64,000 nt of DNA from the NCBI RefSeq assembly GCF_002727125.1, contig NZ_NHOA01000147.1, forward strand, positions 1-64,000. Direction: 5' to 3'. A program made the position numbers and the translations under genes. This DNA is from Halorubrum persicum (GTDB lineage: Archaea; Halobacteriota; Halobacteria; Halobacteriales; Haloferacaceae). Below, in pieces: positions 17,396 to 26,584 of this stretch. Under the pieces are notes generated by a model that was not told the origin of the DNA, did no database searches, and saw only the letters and a list, made by a program, of their open reading frames with translations. Positions within the stretch are counted from its first letter, which is position 1, and the number at the start of each line of letters is the position of its first letter.

Positions 17396-17490
17396 TTCCG
17401 TTCATTCCAGGTTCTAATGACTACAGTGTCAATCTTATCAAATAGTTGTTTCACCACAACAACTAATATATTATTGCTATCATTTGTTGT

Positions 17491-18522
17491 ATGCTCATTA
17501 CGGGTGGCCCGGGAAGGCCGATTGAACTGAGCGAACGGATCCACGAAGCAATTGGTACTGTTGTATCTCCAAAGGTACGTGCTGGATTCGCTTACGCAAC
17601 AGAATCTGGGATTGCCAGTCTCTGCGAAGATGAACAAGGGGTTGACTGGCGTGATGAGAGTCAATCCGAGTGGATTGTTGGGATTGATCAAGGAATTACT
17701 GAACCAGACGCACTCCGAGAACTAGCCAACCACAGACATGCTGATGTACGTGTTTTAGTTCCTGGTGGGGAAATTAATCGGAGAGCGTTATATACTCGCC
17801 CTCGGTTCCATGCGAAGGTTGTGTTTATACAATCAGAGACGAGTGGGGGTGCTTACCTTATCAATTCCTCAGCAAATATGACTGCTTCAGCGTTAGAAGA
17901 CACTCCGACAAACTATGAAGTAGGGACAATACAGTCAACCGAAACAGGGCTTACTAACGCCGATATACAGAAATTCAACGAGTGGTGGGAGTACGCATGG
18001 AACCGAAGTCAGGTAGTGACTGACGAGTTCCTCAGAGATTACGAGGAAGTAAGAGATGATTGGTTTGAGGATAATCCAGAAATTCAGGAGTTTGAATCAT
18101 CAGAATCGGTTAATCACGCGAGTGAAGCTACATGTCTATACATAGAAACAAGAGCTATGACTGGTGGGTCAAGGAATCAAATAGAATTGAGTGAAGAATT
18201 GAGCCCATTTATTGAGGATAGATACGGTGAAATAACGATCGTATATAATGGAACGACTCACACCGGTTGTTCTGTTTCACCGCGAGTGACAGACCCACCG
18301 TTCGGCATGAATATCACTCCAGTGTACCTGCCAACAGGATACGATTACACAGACAGTTGTATTCATTTGGAAAAACTTCCGTTCGATACCAATAACGAGC
18401 CAAGATATGAGCTTACAGTAGCTGATCCAGGCGACGATATTGTTAATCAGTGGCGTATGAGAGCCAAAACACAAGGTATTAGAGATGAAACCGGTGGGGG
18501 ACGAGAATACGGATACTACTGA
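17491..18522 (+). CDS. Phospholipase D-like nuclease, stand-alone
   Basis: A 343-residue protein of clearly lower GC than the chromosome. Residues about 95-130 hold the PLD/NgoFVII-type active-site pattern: PRFHAKVVFI with the H-x-K, followed by GGAYLINSSANMTASAL, the serine/asparagine segment after HKD. The aspartate usual after HxK is not present in canonical spacing. The C-terminal 170 residues are unrecognised and end in a beta-rich part. PLD nucleases act in restriction systems of the NgoFVII/DrmC kind, often with a helicase, but none is adjacent. An AT-rich promoter (taatatattattg) lies just upstream. Probably a DNA-targeting effector. Confidence 0.65.
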   Translation: MLITGGPGRPIELSERIHEAIGTVVSPKVRAGFAYATESGIASLCEDEQGVDWRDESQSEWIVGIDQGITEPDALRELANHRHADVRVLVPGGEINRRALYTRPRFHAKVVFIQSETSGGAYLINSSANMTASALEDTPTNYEVGTIQSTETGLTNADIQKFNEWWEYAWNRSQVVTDEFLRDYEEVRDDWFEDNPEIQEFESSESVNHASEATCLYIETRAMTGGSRNQIELSEELSPFIEDRYGEITIVYNGTTHTGCSVSPRVTDPPFGMNITPVYLPTGYDYTDSCIHLEKLPFDTNNEPRYELTVADPGDDIVNQWRMRAKTQGIRDETGGGREYGYY

Positions 18523-18656
18523 CACTAGCTGCGGAACGACGTTGAAATTAGTACCATTTATTGTATCATCGACCGCCTGTACGCAGCCAGGTAGTCGTGT
18601 ACAGCCTGTAAGCGAATTTCCTGTTTTATTAGTATACTACTGTTAGTCGACCGTGT

Positions 18657-19394
18657 ATGAGAAACACCGAGAATGTTGCCGCGTACGTTCGTGCAAGCAC
18701 CGACAAACAAGGATCACAACACCAACGCGACGACATCACCTATTGGTGCGGTCAGAACGACATCAACACCAGCAGCATCGATTGGTACGTCGACTTAGCA
18801 CAATCCGGGAGCGACCCCGGACGAGATCAATTCCGCGAGTTGACCGACGCCGTCGCAGCAGGCGAATACGATCGTGTTGTCGTTTGGGAAATCTCTCGTT
18901 TGGCACGACTTGGAAGCATCTATCAAGAATTCTTCGAGACCGCAGCCGACAATCAAACGATAGTCAACATCACCAACGGGTGGACCGACACGGTTCGCCC
19001 GGACGGCACGGGTAAACTCATTGCAGACATCAGTGCTGCTGTCGCTGAAGAGGAACGACGGAAGCTCATCAGTCGTGTGAACTCGGGAATCAAACGTGCC
19101 CGGCGCGAAGGTAAATGGCTGGGTGAAGTGCCAGTTGGGTTCGAGCGGAACAGTGAGGGATACTTACGACCCCTCATCGATGCAGACCCGGATGAGGACT
19201 CCTACTTAGAGATCCGGAATGCCCTCGAAGCCATCGAAGACGATGAGTCCTACAGGCAAGCCGCGATGGGTCTCAACACCACCCGGCAGACACTCTCACG
19301 TATCCACCAAGACGAGGACAGACGGCAGTGGTATCTCGATGCAACGGCCGAAGATAAACGGGTTGAGGAAGCGTTAGCAGAGGTACAACACTAA
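18657..19394 (+). CDS. Serine recombinase (resolvase/invertase family)
   Basis: A 245-residue protein. The catalytic domain is complete: AAYVRASTDKQ with the nucleophile at Ser14, DRVVVWEISRLAR with the active-site arginines, and the long E-helix beginning EEERRKLISRVNSGIKRARREGKWLG, which links to the C-terminal helix-turn-helix (SYRQAAMGLNTTRQTLSRI). Size and order match small resolvases and invertases rather than large serine integrases. With a tyrosine integrase at the right end, this enzyme probably resolves multimers or inverts a segment inside the element. Its target site was not identified. Confidence 0.9.
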   Translation: MRNTENVAAYVRASTDKQGSQHQRDDITYWCGQNDINTSSIDWYVDLAQSGSDPGRDQFRELTDAVAAGEYDRVVVWEISRLARLGSIYQEFFETAADNQTIVNITNGWTDTVRPDGTGKLIADISAAVAEEERRKLISRVNSGIKRARREGKWLGEVPVGFERNSEGYLRPLIDADPDEDSYLEIRNALEAIEDDESYRQAAMGLNTTRQTLSRIHQDEDRRQWYLDATAEDKRVEEALAEVQH

Positions 19395-19699
19395 TACTGG
19401 CGCGGTCGGAATTTCAATCACCCATACCTGTTTTCACTGGGTTACAACTCAACTTACAGCTATGAGGGTGAAAGATGAGATCCAATGCGCTCGACCGCAG
19501 AGATTGGGTGGATTTCGTGTACATCGATCGCCGGACCTGGACCGCAGGCTCTGTTGAAATCCTCTTCTTTAGATACATTATCGACTGAAACAGCTGGTCG
19601 ATGAAAGATGCTTATTGAATCCGGTCACAGAGTACCTGTTCGTTTTGGAATTCTATTTCTCCCGAAAGTACTTATTCTCAACCACTGTGTCCTGAATTA
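19395..19699. other. Intergenic region with left inverted repeat and possible transposase scrap
   Basis: No complete gene. A short frame at about 19474-19587 (37 codons, RDWVDFVYIDRRTWTAGSVE) looks like a fragment of a larger protein and crosses the inverted repeat at 19547-19564. It may be a transposase remnant, but I could not identify the family. Confidence 0.35.
19547..19564 (+). repeat. Inverted repeat, left copy, flanking the lipoprotein gene
   Basis: GGCTCTGTTGAAATCCTC matches the reverse complement of 20307-20324 at 17 of 18 positions. The pair spans about 780 bp and encloses one gene. They look like terminal inverted repeats of an insertion sequence or of a non-autonomous unit. No clear target duplication was seen outside them. 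Confidence 0.75.
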
Positions 19700-20263
19700 G
19701 TGAAAAGACGCTCATTCTTACTCGGATCTACAGGGATTGTAGGTTTATCCGGGTGTCTCGGAATGCAAGGTGGAAATGAAAGTGGGAATATTCGTCCTGA
19801 AGGGAACCCTACCGACGCTCCTAATGAGTTCGTCTGTGAAAACAGCGAGTTCAATAGACATCCTAAGCCGTATGATTCAGACAATCTCAAGTGGGGCGAC
19901 ACAGACGAAGAGTCACTCCGTGTAGATGGACTCTCGTTCAATTATGGGGAAACTGCTGAGATTAGCCTACATGCCAACGAACGAGGTACCAGCGACTCAT
20001 TTAACTTCGAGATATATACCGAGAACGGGTGGCGCGATGTACGGGGAGTAGTAGGCGACAGTAAGATTGGCTATACTGATGAACTTGTCAATGGTGGCTT
20101 CACATGGGAGCTCGAATTGACTGAAGAGGGAATCAGCTCCGCAAGTAATGATACAATTCCCTTGGAAGTGTGTCCTGATCTCGTTTCGGGTCGGTATCGA
20201 TTCGTATTCTGGGGCTTGACCGGAGACGAATCTGTTGCTGTCAGTTTCGACATTGACGTATGA
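19700..20263 (+). CDS. Tat-exported lipoprotein of unknown function
   Basis: A 187-residue protein from a GTG start. The N-terminus MKRRSFLLGSTGIVGLSGCLG has a twin-arginine motif, a short hydrophobic stretch and a lipobox with cysteine 19, so it is exported folded by Tat and lipid-anchored outside the cell membrane. The mature part is acidic and beta-rich (SLRVDGLSFNYGETAEISLH, then GRYRFVFWGL), like an Ig-type extracellular domain. It is the only gene between inverted repeats at 19547 and 20307 and has no nuclease partner role I can see. It may be a surface protein that alters adsorption or entry; this is speculation. Confidence 0.8.
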   Translation: MKRRSFLLGSTGIVGLSGCLGMQGGNESGNIRPEGNPTDAPNEFVCENSEFNRHPKPYDSDNLKWGDTDEESLRVDGLSFNYGETAEISLHANERGTSDSFNFEIYTENGWRDVRGVVGDSKIGYTDELVNGGFTWELELTEEGISSASNDTIPLEVCPDLVSGRYRFVFWGLTGDESVAVSFDIDV

Positions 20264-20306
20264 ATACACTGTACTGACCGCACCGGGATAGAATCTATCA
20301 CTTGCT

Positions 20307-20324
20307 GAGGATTTCAACAGAACC
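20307..20324 (-). repeat. Inverted repeat, right copy, flanking the lipoprotein gene
   Basis: GAGGATTTCAACAGAACC; its reverse complement differs from 19547-19564 at one position only. It begins 44 bases after the lipoprotein stop codon. Confidence 0.75.
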
Positions 20325-20415
20325 GGTCATTCGCAACTGAACGAGGAGCCGGACTCGGCAGCCGATTATGAAGTACCCAGGAAAAACTCTTGTAAGAGTA
20401 CTATGTATTCCAGAT

Positions 20416-22248
20416 ATGACTTTCAATCAAACTCACGTATCTGATACGCTGACGTGGACGATCTCGATTGAGGAACCAAGTGACGATGCGTCCGTTACCG
20501 ACCCGGTCCAGTGTGACTTAGAAGTAGATGTCGGAGACAGGAACGCAATAGACTACCCTGCATCAATCAGGATAACTGAGATTAACTTCACTACACTTGA
20601 TGACGCTGAGGAACTCATCGCATCACCCGACGATCTCCCGGTCCGGTACTCGTTCGAGATTTCGTCAAGCAATGACCGCCCAACAATCACCCTCAGCATT
20701 ACTGACAGTGGCGACGTATCCGAAACAGCAACGTTCCATCTCAGTCACAGTGAAGCGGTTCACCTAGCAAGTAAGATCCTGAACGGTGAGGAAACAGACG
20801 GGATCATAGAATTGATTGAACAGCACTTCACGTCGGTTTCCAGGTCAACCGGGTTCCGTGGCGAGATCGAACATTTCACATCATTCAACGAGTACGTCCA
20901 GCTTCTCGATTTCATTTATGGAGCTGAATCAAATCGGTATGCAGACGATGCTCGGACGGTGATGAAGCGAGTGCTGCGACCACACGGCCCGTATACGGCC
21001 GAGTCAATCAACGATCTCGAAACCAAGATCGAGCTCTACAGCTCACAACCGCACCTCGGAGACATCTCTACCAAGGATGTTGTTGTGGAACACATCTATG
21101 ACGTACTATCCCAGAGTAGTAATAAAGAGAACATAACGATAGACTCACTTGATGAGATCTCTACGCGACTAAACCTTAACCACGACTGGTCGAAACTACT
21201 GACTGAAACCGAGTTGAGTCTACTATTAGCCGCGTACTACGTTGAGCGTGGACCAGACGGGGTCGAAGCAGTACTTCACCGGCAAGACCCTGACCAGCTC
21301 CACGATATAGAGCGGAGTGAATTTCCGGAACACCTTGCAGACACGCTCATCCAGCATGCAGAAGAAACCAAGAAAGAAAATGCGCTTGTTGCATCCCTCT
21401 ACGAGCACGCAGCCGAGATATATGACGCGATAGGCGCTGATGAGCAAGCAGCAAGAGCAACAACGCAATCACAAATCAACACTGCATTCCAAGCAATAGA
21501 AGAGGAAGACCACACTACTGTACGTGAATCCTTCCGGAACGCAGTACGTGAATCAGCAGAATATCCGAACCTAGGCGGGGAGTTCATCTTCACAGCGAAT
21601 CAGGAAGCCACTGCGATCAAAAAACAATTCCAACACGACGGTGATTTGGAAACAGCACGTGACAACATTGAGTCATTGACAGAGATAATAAATGAACACC
21701 CGACAATTCAAATCGAAGGGCTTGACGATGTCAATGAAACCAAGGAATACCTTGAAGAGAAGAAAGAAGCAACCGACACGGACCAATCTGAAGTACCAAT
21801 CCCTGACGACGAACGAGACGACGCATCCTTAAAAGACGTTGAACGGGAATACACGGAAGTCCGGCGGAAACAACGTGATCAGCAATTCCGAGACAGAGTC
21901 ATCCAAGTCTACAACGGGACGTGTGCAATATGCGGCTCACAGCGACGAACTCCAGACGGACGACCGGAAGTCGAAGCAGCACACATCCAACCGGCCGGCG
22001 ACGACGGTCCAGACAAAATCAAAAACGGGATCGCGCTCTGCAAACTCCACCACTGGGCATTCGATAACGGGTGGATTGCCGTCAATGACAACTACTCAAT
22101 CATCGTCCGGGATGCCCCGCACGTCAATGGGTACGACGGGTTCTCCGAATTGGAAGGCACCGATCTTGTCTTGCCGAGCGACGACGGCCTTCACCCGGAG
22201 CAAGAATTCTTCGAGTATCATCGGGAAGCACACGGGTTCGAAGGGTAG
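20416..22248 (+). CDS. HNH endonuclease with beta-rich N-terminus and helical repeat middle
   Basis: About 610 residues from MTFNQTHVSD (an ATG 48 bases upstream is also in frame). Residues 1-120 are strand-rich. Residues about 150-420 are helical with a TPR-like run (LVASLYEHAAEIYDAIGADEQAARA). A charged linker leads to a C-terminal HNH nuclease: CAICG near 502, EAAHIQPAG, then NGIALCKLHHWAFD near 535-548, with both zinc-binding cysteine pairs and the catalytic histidines present. HNH domains with this EAAHI-ALC-LHH layout occur in restriction enzymes. No methyltransferase is adjacent, so it may be a modification-dependent or signal-activated nuclease. The next gene encodes another nuclease. 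Confidence 0.8.
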   Translation: MTFNQTHVSDTLTWTISIEEPSDDASVTDPVQCDLEVDVGDRNAIDYPASIRITEINFTTLDDAEELIASPDDLPVRYSFEISSSNDRPTITLSITDSGDVSETATFHLSHSEAVHLASKILNGEETDGIIELIEQHFTSVSRSTGFRGEIEHFTSFNEYVQLLDFIYGAESNRYADDARTVMKRVLRPHGPYTAESINDLETKIELYSSQPHLGDISTKDVVVEHIYDVLSQSSNKENITIDSLDEISTRLNLNHDWSKLLTETELSLLLAAYYVERGPDGVEAVLHRQDPDQLHDIERSEFPEHLADTLIQHAEETKKENALVASLYEHAAEIYDAIGADEQAARATTQSQINTAFQAIEEEDHTTVRESFRNAVRESAEYPNLGGEFIFTANQEATAIKKQFQHDGDLETARDNIESLTEIINEHPTIQIEGLDDVNETKEYLEEKKEATDTDQSEVPIPDDERDDASLKDVEREYTEVRRKQRDQQFRDRVIQVYNGTCAICGSQRRTPDGRPEVEAAHIQPAGDDGPDKIKNGIALCKLHHWAFDNGWIAVNDNYSIIVRDAPHVNGYDGFSELEGTDLVLPSDDGLHPEQEFFEYHREAHGFEG

Positions 22249-22338
22249 ATTCAAAATTACTAATCACAACGCAACACCGATAGATTAGAAATGAAGACAC
22301 TCTCCACATCGGTCGCAGTCAATCGTACACATTACTGA

Positions 22339-24009
22339 ATGCCTTGTTCTAAATGTAGCCACCCGCTTGTATACGACCACGAAGATCAGTATCTCTACTG
22401 TCCAAGGGGCTGTGGACTCCCTGTCGCAAACCGAGACGAGATACATAAAATAGTCGAGGACATCCAAGATAACGTATTGAACGCAACGAACATCCTCGTC
22501 CTACTCGAAGAATTCAGCGCCCCGCAAATTATCGGGGAACTCGTTCGGCAAGCAAACCACGCAGCATTCAACTTCACGCAAGAAAACCGGCTCGACTACA
22601 CCGCCTTCGTCTACCCCGCTTTACTGATTCAACGTGTCTACCGAGAAAACGACTTATTTACTGACGAAATCTCGCACGAACCCGGCGGACGCGACGAACT
22701 CGCAGACCGCGTTACTGACGTGTTGAACAAAGGTGTCTCTCTCACTGCCACGTTAGAAGAGGTACATCAAGAATTCCGCATCCCGATTGAGATCACACCT
22801 GGACACGGTGATTGGAGTTCTTTCTTCGGTAACCACGCGTTCCTCAAATCCGAGTACTGGTTCTGTATGCAGAGGTGTATGCAGAGCACAATCGGCGGAT
22901 GGGAAAACATCCGTGAGGACTTCCTCGAAACTAGGGAATCAATGCGGAAATTCGACCGCCCTGACCGAGATGACATCGAAACTCCGTACGACTTCGGGAA
23001 CGTTTGGTTCGACTTGATCACGAGTCTCGGCTTCGCAACCTCACTTGACCCGGATGCACAGAGCATCTTCTCGACGAACTTTCCCGGGACTGTCACAATC
23101 TTCGATATGCGTGCACTTTTCGACCGTATCGAAGAGGAGCCACGCGTCCAGCGACAACTACGAGCCGGCGGACAACACGATCTACGACCTGCAGCGATAC
23201 GAGAACACACGTTCGACGAGTGCGGCGAAGATGTGTTCGGTGATGAGTGGGCGATCGTCAAGGACAAAATCCTGATGAGCTCAGAAAACACGGATGCACA
23301 CCCCTTATTCTTCAAAATTACTGGAACACAGGAAATGCAGTTCCAGCCCGGCCGCCCAAAACGCGAACAAACTGTCACTCGGATTCTCTACCCTGACCAG
23401 CTCGTATTCATCCTGCAATTCCAGTTATTCCCACTACTACACAACCAGTCACCAGACCGTGGGAAACGGTTAATTGATCGGATTAACGGTGAGGAAAGGG
23501 CTCCGGAATTCGAACGGCAAGTCCACGAATATCTAGATGACAATGACATCGAATCATATCATAGTTGTACGCTCCCCGGTCCGAATGATCGGGAAATTGA
23601 TGTGCTGTTTGTCCGAGATGAAATAGTATACTACGGTGAAGTGAAATTCCTACTTCCTGAACTCGAACTCCGGTCACAGGATGGGATTCAAAATGTCGAC
23701 GAGGAATACGATGAGAAAATTTTCAACGTGGGATCAGACGATGGGATACCGTACCCTGAGAAAGTCAGTGATTGGCGGTCGTTAGAACCGGGGGATAGAT
23801 TCTATCACACCGGACAAGAACCATACACGGAGATCCCAAGCGAGTGGAGTGAATACGAGACGCAAATGCTGGTTATCTCAAACTTCACGCCATCCTACAT
23901 CGAAAAACGGGATGTGCGGTTCATTACAGACTTAGAACTCCGTCAGTGGATAGATAATGATCGAGATGTGTTTTACCCGGTACACTGTTTCGAATCCGAT
24001 CACAAGTAA
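22339..24009 (+). CDS. Zinc-ribbon protein with C-terminal PD-(D/E)XK nuclease
   Basis: A 556-residue protein. It opens with a zinc ribbon (MPCSKCSHPL, then YLYCPRGCGLPV). A long helical middle of unknown family follows (about 45-380). The C-terminus has a PD-(D/E)XK core: a helix with glutamate (EFERQVHEYL, about 390-400), DREIDVLFVRD with the catalytic aspartate (about 417), and YYGEVKFL with E-x-K (about 433-435). All three metal-site residues are present. It lies 90 bases after the HNH gene in the same direction, so the pair may form one defence module. I do not recognise the full-length architecture. Confidence 0.7.
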   Translation: MPCSKCSHPLVYDHEDQYLYCPRGCGLPVANRDEIHKIVEDIQDNVLNATNILVLLEEFSAPQIIGELVRQANHAAFNFTQENRLDYTAFVYPALLIQRVYRENDLFTDEISHEPGGRDELADRVTDVLNKGVSLTATLEEVHQEFRIPIEITPGHGDWSSFFGNHAFLKSEYWFCMQRCMQSTIGGWENIREDFLETRESMRKFDRPDRDDIETPYDFGNVWFDLITSLGFATSLDPDAQSIFSTNFPGTVTIFDMRALFDRIEEEPRVQRQLRAGGQHDLRPAAIREHTFDECGEDVFGDEWAIVKDKILMSSENTDAHPLFFKITGTQEMQFQPGRPKREQTVTRILYPDQLVFILQFQLFPLLHNQSPDRGKRLIDRINGEERAPEFERQVHEYLDDNDIESYHSCTLPGPNDREIDVLFVRDEIVYYGEVKFLLPELELRSQDGIQNVDEEYDEKIFNVGSDDGIPYPEKVSDWRSLEPGDRFYHTGQEPYTEIPSEWSEYETQMLVISNFTPSYIEKRDVRFITDLELRQWIDNDRDVFYPVHCFESDHK

Positions 24010-24325
24010 TCTCCACGCATACACCGGGTTGCAGGTGTTCACCGAATTGGATAGGCCAATACAGGCCGTGTTACGGGTGAAGCATCTCATCAATCACATC
24101 AGCGCTTCCAGTAATTCCTCATCCGAGTACTTCGGCGGCCCGGCATACGTACTCAGATTCACGGTGAACGTATAATCACACGGAACACCGGAACCCTATG
24201 TGAACAATACGTAGCTGGTGAAGTAGATTGAGAGGAGAAAGGCACGTGTGACGTGTAGAGACCGTCATTACTTGTTTGTCAAGACGCCGATGCTGGAACG
24301 CTCAGTCTTGAGACAAAGAGCCGAT
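24010..24325. other. Intergenic region, no gene seen
   Basis: Between convergent genes. Open frames here are extensions or shadows of neighbours. No tRNA or strong repeat was found. Confidence 0.5.
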
Positions 24326-24751
24326 CTATGTATCTCTGTTCGTCTTCTGTGAGACTTCTCGAATTGTTTTGAAAGCAAGGAGTAAGGGTGAAACCCCGAA
24401 TATGATGTATCCAATAGCAGCAATAACTAGACCGGCCTGGAAGACTAAGTTCGAAGTGAGGACGACAGATCCAATTACCAGAATCCCGGAAAATGTCAAG
24501 AGTCCAAGCGCGAGTTCCGCAGCGATGAATTCGTACGTCGATTGCGCATTTGTAATGGTAACCGTTTGGTGCTCCGTGTTTTCCGGCGTCATCTTCACTC
24601 CGGATCCTTCTCTCTCCAGATTCGGGATTTGCTTAACAAACGGTCGCATAAACACTTCAGTCAATACGGTCATATAGAGAGCTACAGCGGGGAGACTCAA
24701 CCCGATGAATTGCAATAATTGGAATCCGAACTCATCAACCAAACCACTCAT
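24326..24751 (-). CDS. Membrane protein, unknown family
   Basis: A 141-residue protein if it begins MSGLVDEFGFQLLQFIG; an ATG at 24850 would add a further hydrophobic stretch of 33 residues. There are about four membrane segments: LSLPAVALYMTVLTEV, LALGLLTFSGILVIGSVVL, LVFQAGLVIAAIGYIIFG and the adjoining SPLLLAFKTI. Between the first and second lies a polar loop (PENTEHQTVTITNAQS). No transporter or enzyme signature. It is on the opposite strand to the nuclease genes, close to other membrane-protein genes of the element. Confidence 0.65.
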   Translation of the reverse strand: MSGLVDEFGFQLLQFIGLSLPAVALYMTVLTEVFMRPFVKQIPNLEREGSGVKMTPENTEHQTVTITNAQSTYEFIAAELALGLLTFSGILVIGSVVLTSNLVFQAGLVIAAIGYIIFGVSPLLLAFKTIREVSQKTNRDT

Positions 24752-24888
24752 ACTGATCCTTGTTACTTCGCGTCCTTCCCGTCGCCAGGAGAAATCATTT
24801 TTCATATGAATTGCGAAAAATGGATAGGCTAACCCGGCAACCACCCCCACCCTGGTTATTTAATAACACTCATCGGGTTTTTGCATAT

Positions 24889-25008
24889 ATGCAGTCACCG
24901 AATACCGCCCCACAGGAAGTATTCACAACGTGGGCACGTCATTCCGTACCGTGGATGCTGTTATTCTTTGTATTGTTCACTATCACAGGCTACGCGTTGA
25001 TGCTCTAA
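24889..25008 (+). CDS. Possible small single-span membrane protein
   Basis: A 39-residue frame starting MQSPNTAPQEVFTTWARH and ending in one hydrophobic helix (VPWMLLFFVLFTITGYALML). A TATA-like tgcatatatg overlaps the start. A longer in-frame version from 24760 has an unlikely basic N-terminus. It is short and has no known family, so it may be spurious; the clean hydrophobic segment and promoter-like upstream argue for it. Confidence 0.35.
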   Translation: MQSPNTAPQEVFTTWARHSVPWMLLFFVLFTITGYALML

Positions 25009-25059
25009 AACGGTGGAGACGTGCAGGTACAGGGTGCGTGCGAAGAGGCTCAACTAATT

Positions 25060-25389
25060 CTACGTCGGCGGCACCCAGACATCCTGTAAAATCTCGTGAG
25101 CTTCCGCCATAACACGAGCACGGCGTTCGTTGTTCGCGTTTCGCTCCTCTCGAAGCATCCGCAACACCTGGTCGATCTCGTCTTGACTCTCCTGGGGCGC
25201 TGACTGGATCTCTTCAAGTTCCTCAATCGCTACGAGGAAGCACGAATCACGAAGCGTCATTCCGGGTCCCGCACTGTCCGGTTCATCATAGCCAGCAGAT
25301 CCGGGTTGAGCACTCCCCTCTCGCGTCATGTCGATCGCCTCTGCCAGATGCTCATTGTTCGTAACGTCATCACCGTTGACGTAATCCAT
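25060..25389 (-). CDS. Hypothetical acidic protein with coiled-coil tail
   Basis: A 109-residue acidic protein. Residues 40-105 are helical, with a charged repeat (DEIDQVLRMLREERNANNERRARVMAEAHE) that suits a coiled coil or helical hairpin. No membrane segment, cysteine motif or DNA-binding signature. It reads toward the upstream membrane-protein gene. The composition is that of a real haloarchaeal protein; function unknown. Confidence 0.6.
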   Translation of the reverse strand: MDYVNGDDVTNNEHLAEAIDMTREGSAQPGSAGYDEPDSAGPGMTLRDSCFLVAIEELEEIQSAPQESQDEIDQVLRMLREERNANNERRARVMAEAHEILQDVWVPPT

Positions 25390-25625
25390 ATGTCATAGTT
25401 GCTATGGAGAGTAGTTAACGCTTGGTGAGAATGAGAACACGGAAGGATAACAGAGGCACTTGACCAGCACTGACACCAAGATCGTATTTGCTACCGTGCT
25501 ACCGTGCTTGGTTCGTGGTATCAGTGATAAAACCGATAAGTACGGTATTGCCGGTCTTCGATCCTCAACATCAAATAATTCACTTTCACCCAGCTCGCGG
25601 AACCATTAAAAACCGTGAATGAGAT

Positions 25626-25853
25626 ATGTCCTCTATGAGTGATGATTCGAACGACTCCAACGGTGACGGGCGGGAACTCTCCGAATCACGGGAAGCGCTT
25701 AGCGGAGAAATAACAGGGAACGCAGAACGAATCAAAAAATCTGAATCCCGCGACGGCGGAGATAAACCATCAATCGAAGAGGTAGGTTTCGGACACATTC
25801 CAACGAAAGTTCAAGAACAAGCTTCGAAAACAAGTGACGCCAACGAAGACTAA
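25626..25853 (+). CDS. Small acidic hypothetical protein
   Basis: A 75-residue, serine/aspartate-rich protein, predicted disordered, starting MSSMSDDSNDSN; the second ATG at 25635 is equally possible. It ends 14 bases before the membrane protein gene at 25868 and probably shares its transcript. It may be a soluble partner of that protein. No motif is recognised. Confidence 0.55.
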   Translation: MSSMSDDSNDSNGDGRELSESREALSGEITGNAERIKKSESRDGGDKPSIEEVGFGHIPTKVQEQASKTSDANED

Positions 25854-25867
25854 CACGGGGCTTCTAA

Positions 25868-26584
25868 ATGGTGGTTTTCGACCCGGAATACCTTCTGCTT
25901 GCGCTCATACTTATCGTTCCCGGGTTCATCGCAGCATTCATCGGAGTGACTCTCGGAGTCGTCGAGCAACGAATCTCGAATGCGAAATGGGTGATCGTAA
26001 GCCTCGTCTCCAGCTTAATTGTCCTCTCCGGGTTTCTTGGAATCGCTCAATCCTTTGGTGACTCAGTCACATCACCAGAAGCAGTCGTTTACGTGTTTTT
26101 CACACCAGAGTTCCAAATCACACGAATTCTAATTCTCCTAGCACTCTCGGTTACGCTGGGACTCATTTACGCAGTAGTGCTATCTCGGAACTTCCACGTG
26201 TGGGTGCGGGGATTGATTTGGACGGGAACGGACAGGAAAAGGAATCCGTGGCAGCCGTGGGAAGGGGCAATGCAGGATGCTCACTTGGTGCAAGTCATTA
26301 CACGGGACGATGAGCTTGTAGCGGGGGAATTAGCTGAGTATAGTCGAGCTGGTAGAGATCGGCAACTTGTACTTCGAGATGTTGCTTGGTTCAAGGATAA
26401 TCAGGATAATCCCCAGAATCCAGAGTCTAAAGCGGTGAAAGAGATGTTTTTTGATGGTGAGATCAAGCAGGTTTCGATACTAATGACTGAAGACGGGGCT
26501 GAAAAAATGGCAGCAGAATCGGATCAGGGAGAAGGAGACGATAACGGCGGTTCAGAGGCTGTTGAGTGTAGGGACGAGGAGTAA
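25868..26584 (+). CDS. Membrane protein resembling the DUF6338 family
   Basis: A 238-residue protein. Three hydrophobic segments lie in the first 120 residues, beginning LLLALILIVPGFIAAFIGV with the PGF motif I associate with DUF6338 (from memory), then VIVSLVSSLIVLSGFLGIA and ILILLALSVTLGLIYAVVL. A soluble beta-rich domain follows (HLVQVITRDDELVAGELAEYSRAGRDRQLVLRDV), which looks like an SH3-type fold, then an acidic tail. Such proteins occur in mobile and defence regions, but their role is not known to me. It is probably cotranscribed with the small acidic gene before it. Confidence 0.65.
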   Translation: MVVFDPEYLLLALILIVPGFIAAFIGVTLGVVEQRISNAKWVIVSLVSSLIVLSGFLGIAQSFGDSVTSPEAVVYVFFTPEFQITRILILLALSVTLGLIYAVVLSRNFHVWVRGLIWTGTDRKRNPWQPWEGAMQDAHLVQVITRDDELVAGELAEYSRAGRDRQLVLRDVAWFKDNQDNPQNPESKAVKEMFFDGEIKQVSILMTEDGAEKMAAESDQGEGDDNGGSEAVECRDEE

